A stretch of DNA of 45,820 nucleotides. Origin: Comamonas aquatica NBRC 14918 (GTDB lineage: Bacteria > Pseudomonadota > Gammaproteobacteria > Burkholderiales > Burkholderiaceae_C). Position 1 is the stretch's first letter, and every line of letters begins with the position of its first letter. Where the stretch lies: the NCBI RefSeq assembly GCF_000739875.1, contig NZ_BBJR01000036.1, forward strand, positions 1 to 45,820. Reading direction: 5' to 3'. A program made the position numbers and the translations under genes. The notes below the pieces were generated by a model that saw only the letters and a list, made by a program, of their open reading frames with translations, ran no database searches and had not been told where the DNA came from. Below, one piece after another: positions 39,445 to 45,820 of this stretch.

Positions 39445-41406
39445 TCAACCCAGGCCTTGCACGGGCAAGCTGGCACCCTTGATGCGCAGCCACGCCGCGG
39501 CCTCGGGCGCCACGGCATCGGTGATGTAGACCCGCACGCCCTGGTCCTGGGCGGTGCTGATCATGGCCTCCAGCAGGTGGCGCACCCCCGGGTTGCTGAG
39601 TGACTGCTCCGCAAAATAGCCGCCCAGCTTCACATAGCGCAGCGGCAGGCTGGGCAGGTGCCACAGGGCCTTGGGCGACTGGTCCAGGCGACGCAGCCCC
39701 ACCCCCACATGGGCCAGCGCGGTTTCGTCGCACAGCTCGGCCACGCGCGCGGGGTTGACCTCCAGCGCGTGCGCATCCAGTTCCAGCACCAACTGCTCCA
39801 GCCCCGCCCCCAGGGCCTGGGCCGGCGGGGATTGCAGCAGCTTGCGCACCTGCGGCACCAGGTCGTCCTGCTCCAGCGACGGCACGGACACGCGCACCAC
39901 CAGGGTCTCGCCCGGGTGCTGGCCCAGCCACTGCAAGCCCAGCGACAGCGCCTGCAGGTCGTAGTCGGCCGACATGCCCAGGCGCACGGCCGCCGGCAGG
40001 AAGAAGGCGCCGCCCAGCACGCGCCCGTCGGGCTCGTGCAGCTCCAGGGACGCCTCATGGCGCACATCGGTGCCCACCAGGGAGGTGCTGGTCTGGGGCT
40101 GCACCGCGATCTGCAAGGCCTGGGGCGTCTGCAGGGCCATGCTCAGCAGTTGCTGCCAATTGCGCTCGCCGGCCACCATGTGGCCAGGCTGGCGCGTGGC
40201 CTCGGCGTACTCGACATCGCCATGGCCTGCGCTTTCGGCCTGCATCAGCCCACGGTCCAGGCGCGACAGCACATCGCCCACCGTGTCCGTGCCGATGAAG
40301 GCCGTCAGCGCAAACGCCCAGCGCGTCCACTGCCCCGCCCCCAGCGCCAGGTTCTGCGACTGCAGCAGCTTGCGCAGTTGCTGCACCATGTGCATGCCCT
40401 CAGGGCCCAGCCCACCGGGCAGCAGCACCACGAAGTCACTGCCATTCAGGCGTGCCAGCTGGGCCTGCACCTGGGCGTTGTCGGCCAGCAGTTGCTGCAC
40501 CTGCTGCCAGACGCTCTTGAGCCATTCGTCGACCTCGTGGCGCGCGTAGCTGGTGTTCATGGCCTGCAGGTCGCGCTGGCGCACCATCAGCACATGCCCC
40601 TGGGCCTGCGGCCCGCTGAGCAGGAGCTTTTGCAGCTCGTTGACGAAGTACTTGCGGTTGGGCAGCTGGGTGACCGGGTCGCTGTTGGTCTCCAGCTCCA
40701 GGTGTTCGATGCGCTGCGTCTGCGCCTGGGCCGCTTGCTGCACGCGCACATGGGTGTGCTGGATGGCATGGGACACGGAGGTCAGCTCCGCCACGCGCGA
40801 TTCGCCCACGTCGGCCACATCGCTCTGGCTGGTGCCGATGCGCAGCACCTGGGCCTCGATTTCCTCGTGCAGCACCCGCCGGAACCACCGCAGCAGCAGG
40901 CCCACGAACAAAGCCCAGGCACCGCCCGCCACAAGAATCAGCCCAGTCATCCGGATGCTGCTGGACCACAGCGCATCCATGGCAAACCGGTTGTCCACCA
41001 TCACGCTGAGGTTGCCCACCTGCCGCCAGCCGTCGCTGATGGCCCGCTCGGCCTGGGGCTGCGGCAAGGGCAGCATGTGGCGGAACCACGCGGGCGCGCG
41101 CCCCTGGCTCTGCAGCGCTGGGCTTTGGCGCTCGAACAGCACACGCCCATCCGGCGCCCGCAGGCCAATAGCCGCAAACTGCCCGGTGTCGAACAAGGCA
41201 GCCATCAGCAGCTCTTGCGTGACCGGGTCCTGGTTGCCCGGCTGGGACAGCGACAGCGACAGCGAAGACGCGGCATTCTCGCTTTGCGATTGCAGCTGCT
41301 GCGTCAGATAGCTGCGCGCCGCATCAATGCTGAGCGCCAGCGTGCCCAGCAAAATCCCCACAATCGCCACCGACACACTGAGTAAAAGCTGCTTGAGCAA
41401 CGACAT
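39445..41406 (-). CDS. lapD: LapD-type c-di-GMP receptor with degenerate GGDEF and EAL domains
   Basis: A 653-residue inner-membrane receptor. Two membrane helices (about 5-25 and 153-173) flank a periplasmic LapD/MoxY-like domain; a HAMP-like linker and coiled stretch lead to a GGDEF domain (about 245-400) and an EAL domain (about 415-650). GGDEF is reduced to GSDF (322-325), EAL to ELH (455-457), and the DDFG and EGVE catalytic motifs are gone, so it should bind c-di-GMP and neither make nor cleave it. Family knowledge: when bound it holds the LapG protease and keeps the adhesin on the surface. lapG lies just upstream on the same strand, 94 bp away. Confidence 0.88.
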   Translation of the reverse strand: MSLLKQLLLSVSVAIVGILLGTLALSIDAARSYLTQQLQSQSENAASSLSLSLSQPGNQDPVTQELLMAALFDTGQFAAIGLRAPDGRVLFERQSPALQSQGRAPAWFRHMLPLPQPQAERAISDGWRQVGNLSVMVDNRFAMDALWSSSIRMTGLILVAGGAWALFVGLLLRWFRRVLHEEIEAQVLRIGTSQSDVADVGESRVAELTSVSHAIQHTHVRVQQAAQAQTQRIEHLELETNSDPVTQLPNRKYFVNELQKLLLSGPQAQGHVLMVRQRDLQAMNTSYARHEVDEWLKSVWQQVQQLLADNAQVQAQLARLNGSDFVVLLPGGLGPEGMHMVQQLRKLLQSQNLALGAGQWTRWAFALTAFIGTDTVGDVLSRLDRGLMQAESAGHGDVEYAEATRQPGHMVAGERNWQQLLSMALQTPQALQIAVQPQTSTSLVGTDVRHEASLELHEPDGRVLGGAFFLPAAVRLGMSADYDLQALSLGLQWLGQHPGETLVVRVSVPSLEQDDLVPQVRKLLQSPPAQALGAGLEQLVLELDAHALEVNPARVAELCDETALAHVGVGLRRLDQSPKALWHLPSLPLRYVKLGGYFAEQSLSNPGVRHLLEAMISTAQDQGVRVYITDAVAPEAAAWLRIKGASLPVQGLG

Positions 41407-41473
41407 GGCTTAAGGCCTTTCCAAAAAAATGCTGCAGCACCGCAGCGCGCCAGGGGCCACGGTCTGCGGCACC

Positions 41474-41497
41474 CGGCAAGCAGCGCGGCAAGCAGCG
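41474..41497. repeat. perfect tandem repeat in the lapG-lapD gap
   Basis: CGGCAAGCAGCG occurs twice without spacing (41474-41485, 41486-41497), just after the lapG stop. Further along on the minus strand a short GCTGC/GCAGC hairpin with seven T (about 41420-41442) could be a weak attenuator ahead of lapD. Confidence 0.65.
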
Positions 41498-41500
41498 GGC

Positions 41501-42220
41501 TCAGAGCGCATCAAAGCCCTCCTTGCGCATGCGCTGCTGCAAATCCTGCCAGCGGTTGATGCGCTCTGCCGGCGCAGAACGCTGTCCCTGCACATAAATA
41601 CCCTGGGCGTTGAAGCTGAACACAGGGGTCAAATCACTGCGCTGGCTGGCCGGCTGCATGCGCACCACCAGGTTATCCAGCACCAAGGGGTCGGCCTGCG
41701 GCGTGTCGTAAAAGCCCAGCACCATGTGCGCAATGCTGTGCGTGCTGCCCATGCCCCCCACGCGTGCGCGCACGTAAATCAGCCGCATCTGCTGTGCCGG
41801 CACGCCCAGGTGCACCAGCGAGAAAAACTTGCCAATGACAAAGTCCTCGCAATCACCCGCCCCCCGGCCCAGGCTCTCCAAAGGCGTGGCCCAATAATCT
41901 GTCTCCTTCCAGACCACCAGGTCTTCAGAGGCCAGAATGCGCTGGTTCCAAAACGCATTCACCGCCTCCAGCTGCTGGGCCACCGGCAAGCCCGCCTGGG
42001 CACGCAGCATCTCCAGCCTGGCCTGCAGCCTGCGCACCCCGTCCTCGCCATAACGCGCCGCCATCTGGCGGTGCAGCAAAGCCTCGTCCCAGGCCCGCGC
42101 GCCCCGCAGCGCCCAGCCCCCGGCCAAGGCCGCCCCCGCCAACAGCCAAGCCCGCCGTGACAGCCCACCGCCACCGCGTACCTGCTGCTGAGAGGAAAAC
42201 CCCGGCCAGAACAAATCCAT
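41501..42220 (-). CDS. lapG: LapG-type periplasmic cysteine protease
   Basis: A 239-residue bacterial transglutaminase-like cysteine protease that trims the N-terminus of the adhesin and frees it from the cell surface. The catalytic triad is C124 (GDCEDF), H165 (IAHMVL) and D182 (LDNLVV); the family also needs calcium through an Asp/Glu site. The N-terminus (start 42220) reads MDLFWPGF, then SRRAWLLAGAALAGGWAL, a possible twin-arginine signal where most LapG have a Sec signal. AGGGAG lies just upstream of the ATG. lapD follows on the same strand. Confidence 0.87.
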   Translation of the reverse strand: MDLFWPGFSSQQQVRGGGGLSRRAWLLAGAALAGGWALRGARAWDEALLHRQMAARYGEDGVRRLQARLEMLRAQAGLPVAQQLEAVNAFWNQRILASEDLVVWKETDYWATPLESLGRGAGDCEDFVIGKFFSLVHLGVPAQQMRLIYVRARVGGMGSTHSIAHMVLGFYDTPQADPLVLDNLVVRMQPASQRSDLTPVFSFNAQGIYVQGQRSAPAERINRWQDLQQRMRKEGFDAL

Positions 42221-42382
42221 CACTCCCTGTTGAACACCCAGGCGCTGCCTCTGGCCCACGGCCATCTTCCCTACCATCCCCCTGCCAGAAGAACGCCAGG
42301 CCGCAGCACCCGCGCAGCCCGCAGGCATTGTGCTGCACAACGCCGCTGCCGCTCCCGCATTCCCCCCTCGTCATTCCCGCTC

Positions 42383-42496
42383 CTCTCCGTCATTCCCGCG
42401 AAGGCGGGAATCCAGCAGCGGCCTTTGCTTACATCACGGCCTCTCTCATTACTAGCGCAGTCACTGGACACCCGCCTATGCGGGTGTGACGGAGAG
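42383..42496. repeat. paired REP-like element with terminal inverted repeats
   Basis: A 114-bp element bounded by CTCTCCGTCA and TGACGGAGAG (perfect 10-bp inverted ends). Inside each end is a hairpin: TTCCCGC-GAAG-GCGGGAA and CACCCGC-CTAT-GCGGGTG. A partial copy (CGTCATTCCCGC) lies at 42369-42380. The TCATTCCCGCGAAGGCGGGAATCC type is widespread in proteobacterial intergenic DNA (general knowledge). Confidence 0.75.
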
Positions 42497-42552
42497 AAGA
42501 CGCTGGAGGTGCAGGCATAACGCAGGACAGGGCACGCGTGTGATGCGATATC

Positions 42553-42573
42553 AAAAAGATCGTGAACACGATC
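42553..42573 (-). terminator. third terminator hairpin after the adhesin gene
   Basis: GATCGT - 4 nt - ACGATC followed by five T on the minus strand. The weakest of three in tandem. Confidence 0.55.
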
Positions 42574-42577
42574 CAAG

Positions 42578-42611
42578 AAAAAAGGCGCAGGCACTTGCAT
42601 GCATGCGCCTT
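42578..42611 (-). terminator. second terminator hairpin after the adhesin gene
   Basis: AAGGCGCA - 14 nt - TGCGCCTT followed by T on the minus strand. Confidence 0.75.
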
Positions 42612-42616
42612 GTGGC

Positions 42617-42643
42617 AAAAGGCCCCGGGAACAAGCCCCGGGG
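42617..42643 (-). terminator. first terminator hairpin after the adhesin gene
   Basis: CCCCGGG and CCCGGGG arms with a 7-nt loop and a CCTTTT run on the minus strand, 12 bp after the stop codon. Confidence 0.75.
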
Positions 42644-42654
42644 TAGAGCTGGGC

Positions 42655-45600
42655 TTAGTTGTGACCGTCCATGGTGATCTTGCCTTGCTGGATCAGTTGC
42701 TGGATCAGTGCGTTTTGGTCTGCCGAAGTATCGATCGGGGCACCATTCACCAAATCCACGTTCTTGAGCACGATGGACTGGTTGAAGTTGCCGCCATCTG
42801 CATCCAACAAACCATGGGTGTGGATCTGGATCACGGTATCACTACCGATCTTTTCCACATGCAGGAACTGGCTCAGATCGGTTTCATCCTCCTCACCCAC
42901 CAACAACTCATTGAGCACCAGCACATCCTGGCCCATGCCGTTAGTGGCCGTACCGAAGTCCATGATGGTGTCCTCTGCCGCCGGCGTACCCACCGTGCCT
43001 TCGTCACCCAGCAGCCAGACAAACTCGTCATCGCCCATGCCGCCGGTCAGCGTATCGTTGCCCTTGCCTCCGTACAGTGCATCGTCGCCCGCACCACCGA
43101 CGATGATGTCATTGCCATCACTGCCAATCAGCACATCATCTCCCACGGAACCATGCAGTTCCGCAACAGCACCAGGGCCCGTCGTCTTGATGGTGATGTT
43201 CAAGAACGCCGAATCCGTGTCGCCGTCCGCCTGGGTCACCTTGTACTCGAACCGCTCCTGATGGTAAGGAACGTCGTCCGTGCCGTTGTCCGGCTTGGTG
43301 GGCGTATAGGTGTAGGAACCGTCGCTCTTGATGACCAGCGTGCCGTGCTCACCCATGATCGTCGTGCCCGTCGTCGCGGCGTTCACCCATGCCGTACCGT
43401 TCCAGACCGATAGCGTCGAGGCTTCGCCATTGGCGCCCCAGCTGTCGTTGTCCTTGACCAAGCCGTTGAGCGGCGACGTCGTCCAATTGGTGTATTGGTA
43501 GCTCGGGATATTGGCCTGGAAGTTGTCGAACGTCACGCTGGCTTTGCTGCTGCTGGTGTTACCCGTGCCATCGTGTACGGTCAGGACAATCCGGTAAGTC
43601 GTGTTGGCTTCCAGAGCATTGGTCTTGATGGGGGGATTGGTTTGCGTTCCAGTGATGGAGCCTTGCTGAACCTCCGTCCATGTCATCGTGCCATTGCCGT
43701 TGTCAACGCTCTTGTAAAGCTTCCATCCAGCGGAATCGTTGGCGCCACCCAGGTTGCTGACACCCGTGACTTGGAACTGCAAGGTTTCCCCTGCCACGTT
43801 TCCAGTCGTGTAGGTCGGCGTAACCAACTGAGCATCGCCGTTGCCAGAACCGTTGGAGTCCGTCAGGGTAAGAGTCCGGTTGCTGGAGCTACCACTCCGT
43901 GCAGCGTCCAGTGTGCTGTTGCTGTTCCACGATGTCGACTGCCACTGACCAAGGTTCGCACTCAGTATCCCATCGGTTGCCAGATTGGCCGTGGTGTTTC
44001 TATCGACCACGTTACTGAACGTCCACTGGTTAGAGTCGCTGCTGGAGAATTCATTCGCCAATGGCTTCGACGATGCAGCCACCGTCACGGTCGAAGAATC
44101 GAGATTCACCGTCGCATTGTCATCGGCCGCGCTCACCTCGCTGCGATCCTGGATCGTCAGCGTCAGGGTCGACGAGGCCGTGGCGCCGCTGGCGTCCTTC
44201 ACCGTGTAGTTCACCGTCGCGGAGATATCGTCGGCGACGTCGGTGTTGTTTTGGCCTGTGAAGCGGTACTCACCGTTCGCGGAGACCAGCAGCTTGCCGA
44301 TCTGCATCATGCTGCCAGGCGTGGCCGGGCTGGGCGCATAGATGTCGATCGTCGTCGAGTCGCTGGCCGACATAAACGTGTAGGTCTGGGAAACGCCGCT
44401 GCCGTCCACGTAGGAGATGGTCGTCAGCTTCCAGCCGTCGCCGCTCCATGGAGCAGTGCCATGCGCGTCGTTGTCGGTGATGTTGCCAGTAATGGAGTTG
44501 CCGCCTGCGCTGCTGATCAAAGTGTTGGTCAGATCCGAGACGCTGGTGTCCACCACCTTCACATTCGGATCGTTCTCACCAACGGTGATCCCACCTCGTG
44601 TTTCACCAGGATGCCAGGCAATGGGCTCCAGGTAAGTCTTGTCCGAGCTTCCCAGCCCGCCAAACCCTACCGCGTAGGAGTCATCAAACTCATTGTTAGT
44701 AAGGAAATCGATCCATTTTTGCTCGTCGCTGGAGCTTCCGCTGGTGCTCAGAGCGCTGGAAGGCTTGCCGTCCGACATGAAAATCGAAACCAGCTTGTCT
44801 CCTCCCTGCGGCGGAGCGGAGAAATTACTACGAACCGTATCCAGCGCCGATTTGTAGCTGGTGGTTCCGCCAGCGTTCAGCTGCTCGATGGCAGCCATGG
44901 CATCGGCAAGATTGGTATACCAGCCGCCATCCTGACCCGATGAGTGGAAGGTTGCGCTGCTCGCGAACGAGACGATGAATACGGAATGCACCGCACCGGA
45001 ATTGAAGAGGTTGGCGACGGCTTCCTTCAGCATCTGCATGCGAGAGGTGTAGGGGCCGCTGCCGTCTGGATCGCTGCCTCCGTCGTTATTGCCAGCGGGG
45101 CCCATGCTGCCGGAGCGATCCAGGATCAACACGACATTGCTGCCACTGGCTGTGCCGCTTTCAAAGATCGTGGATGTATCCGCATTCGCCGTCGGACCCG
45201 ACGTGTTTTCGATATTGATGGTCAGCGCCGCCGTTTTTTCGTCGCCGTCGGCATCGCGCACGGTGTAGGTGAAGACGTCCGGGACATTGGCTGTGATGGC
45301 ATTGGCGGTAGCTTTATAGGTGTAGCTGCCATCGGCCTTGAGGGTCAGCGTGCCATAGTCGGTCGTGATCGTGAAGTTGCCGTTGCTGTCCGGGCCGGCC
45401 GCTACATTGGCGCCTTGCGACACGCCAACCACGCCGCCGCCGGAAGCCCAGCCGTCTGCGCCGGCGGTGTCGCTGTGGAGAACTCCATTCTCGGCGTCGA
45501 CGGACAGGGTGTCGCCTTCGCGGACATTGTTCATGTCGTCTTCAGCCTTGGGACCATCATCCTTAATCGTGATGTCAATGCTGGCCGATGTGTTCACATC

Positions 45601-45820
45601 GTTGTCACTGTCAGTCACCCGTACCGCAAAGTTCTCATCCTTTTCGGTGTCTTTGCCCGCCGCCTTGTCGTGCTCGGAAGCTGCAGCAAGCGTGTAGGTC
45701 CAGCTCTTGTCTGCATTCACCACCAAGGTGCCATGCTGGCCTGCCACGCTCGTTGTGCTGCCTGCCACAAGGTTGATCGTCACCCAGTTGCCATCCTTGT
45801 CCTGGACTTCCAGCGTTTTC
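42655..45820 (-). CDS. C-terminal part of a giant RTX adhesin (LapA-like), runs off the right edge
   Basis: At least 1054 residues of a type I secreted surface adhesin; the N-terminus is beyond the window, and an in-frame GTG at 45783 is not the start. In order: tandem VCBS/cadherin-like repeats (DDGPKAEDD boundary motif), a von Willebrand A domain with the MIDAS DRSGS, a GGTTSY threonine and MSDGKPS, more repeats, then RTX nonapeptides (GSDGNDIIVGGAGDDALYGGKG) and an acidic secretion tail ending TMDGHN. vWA plus RTX plus an adjacent lapG/lapD fits LapA. LapG would cut near the missing N-terminus (family knowledge). Three tandem terminators follow it. Confidence 0.9.
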   Translation of the reverse strand, partial: KTLEVQDKDGNWVTINLVAGSTTSVAGQHGTLVVNADKSWTYTLAAASEHDKAAGKDTEKDENFAVRVTDSDNDVNTSASIDITIKDDGPKAEDDMNNVREGDTLSVDAENGVLHSDTAGADGWASGGGVVGVSQGANVAAGPDSNGNFTITTDYGTLTLKADGSYTYKATANAITANVPDVFTYTVRDADGDEKTAALTINIENTSGPTANADTSTIFESGTASGSNVVLILDRSGSMGPAGNNDGGSDPDGSGPYTSRMQMLKEAVANLFNSGAVHSVFIVSFASSATFHSSGQDGGWYTNLADAMAAIEQLNAGGTTSYKSALDTVRSNFSAPPQGGDKLVSIFMSDGKPSSALSTSGSSSDEQKWIDFLTNNEFDDSYAVGFGGLGSSDKTYLEPIAWHPGETRGGITVGENDPNVKVVDTSVSDLTNTLISSAGGNSITGNITDNDAHGTAPWSGDGWKLTTISYVDGSGVSQTYTFMSASDSTTIDIYAPSPATPGSMMQIGKLLVSANGEYRFTGQNNTDVADDISATVNYTVKDASGATASSTLTLTIQDRSEVSAADDNATVNLDSSTVTVAASSKPLANEFSSSDSNQWTFSNVVDRNTTANLATDGILSANLGQWQSTSWNSNSTLDAARSGSSSNRTLTLTDSNGSGNGDAQLVTPTYTTGNVAGETLQFQVTGVSNLGGANDSAGWKLYKSVDNGNGTMTWTEVQQGSITGTQTNPPIKTNALEANTTYRIVLTVHDGTGNTSSSKASVTFDNFQANIPSYQYTNWTTSPLNGLVKDNDSWGANGEASTLSVWNGTAWVNAATTGTTIMGEHGTLVIKSDGSYTYTPTKPDNGTDDVPYHQERFEYKVTQADGDTDSAFLNITIKTTGPGAVAELHGSVGDDVLIGSDGNDIIVGGAGDDALYGGKGNDTLTGGMGDDEFVWLLGDEGTVGTPAAEDTIMDFGTATNGMGQDVLVLNELLVGEEDETDLSQFLHVEKIGSDTVIQIHTHGLLDADGGNFNQSIVLKNVDLVNGAPIDTSADQNALIQQLIQQGKITMDGHN

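Noticed and set aside
42383-42496. CRISPR-like repeat unit
   Set aside because: Only facing hairpins, no regular spacers, no cas genes.
42655-45783. In-frame GTG at 45783 as the adhesin start
   Set aside because: The frame stays open to the window edge and the domain is already within a repeat; the true start is outside.

Overview
The window is chromosomal DNA of a GC-rich betaproteobacterium. The most likely family is Comamonadaceae (Comamonas/Acidovorax/Delftia type). The reasons are the Burkholderiales gene order mla - bolA/ibaG - murA - his - hinT - tatABC, a Bug-type tripartite tricarboxylate receptor next to pca genes, and the short form of HisG. I see no tRNA, rRNA, CRISPR array or phage genes. 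Most of the window is ordinary core metabolism and envelope biology; the unusual material lies between the genes and at the right end.

Layout. 1-1492: a non-coding left edge and a DegS-type periplasmic protease on the + strand, ending at a two-way terminator. 1678-23636: one long minus-strand series, read right to left. It runs mlaF-E-D-A-C-B (lipid asymmetry), an ABC-2 exporter pair, ibaG, murA, hisG and hisD, then stops at an intrinsic terminator (14313-14339). An island follows with a divergent DUF2917/MocR pair and a vapBC toxin-antitoxin pair carrying two tandem palindromic operators. The series then resumes with hisC-B-H-A, a hexose-6-phosphate mutarotase, hisF-I-E, a small membrane protein, a patatin, hinT and tatA-B-C. 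The histidine operon is therefore physically and probably transcriptionally split, and its distal half lies directly downstream of an autoregulated toxin-antitoxin promoter.

23849-33333: a polar amino-acid ABC transporter (receptor, permease, ATPase) with an internal attenuator-like terminator, a DUF3293 protein, and glutamate synthase gltB-gltD. 33343-34253: an AT-rich spacer with a short repeated motif and a REP-associated tyrosine transposase (RAYT) relative whose HUH motif has lost one histidine. 34298-39191: an IclR regulator of the PcaR/PobR type divergent from pcaI-pcaJ-pcaF (end of the beta-ketoadipate pathway) across a strong palindromic operator, then a Bug receptor.

39445-45820: a Lap-type biofilm adhesion cassette on the minus strand. 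It holds the C-terminal part of a giant RTX/VCBS/von Willebrand A adhesin (running off the right edge), a LapG-type periplasmic cysteine protease with a possible twin-arginine signal, and a LapD-type receptor with degenerate GGDEF and EAL domains. Three intrinsic terminators and a REP-like paired hairpin separate the adhesin from lapG. Degenerate copies of one roughly 50-bp repeat are scattered through at least five intergenic gaps.
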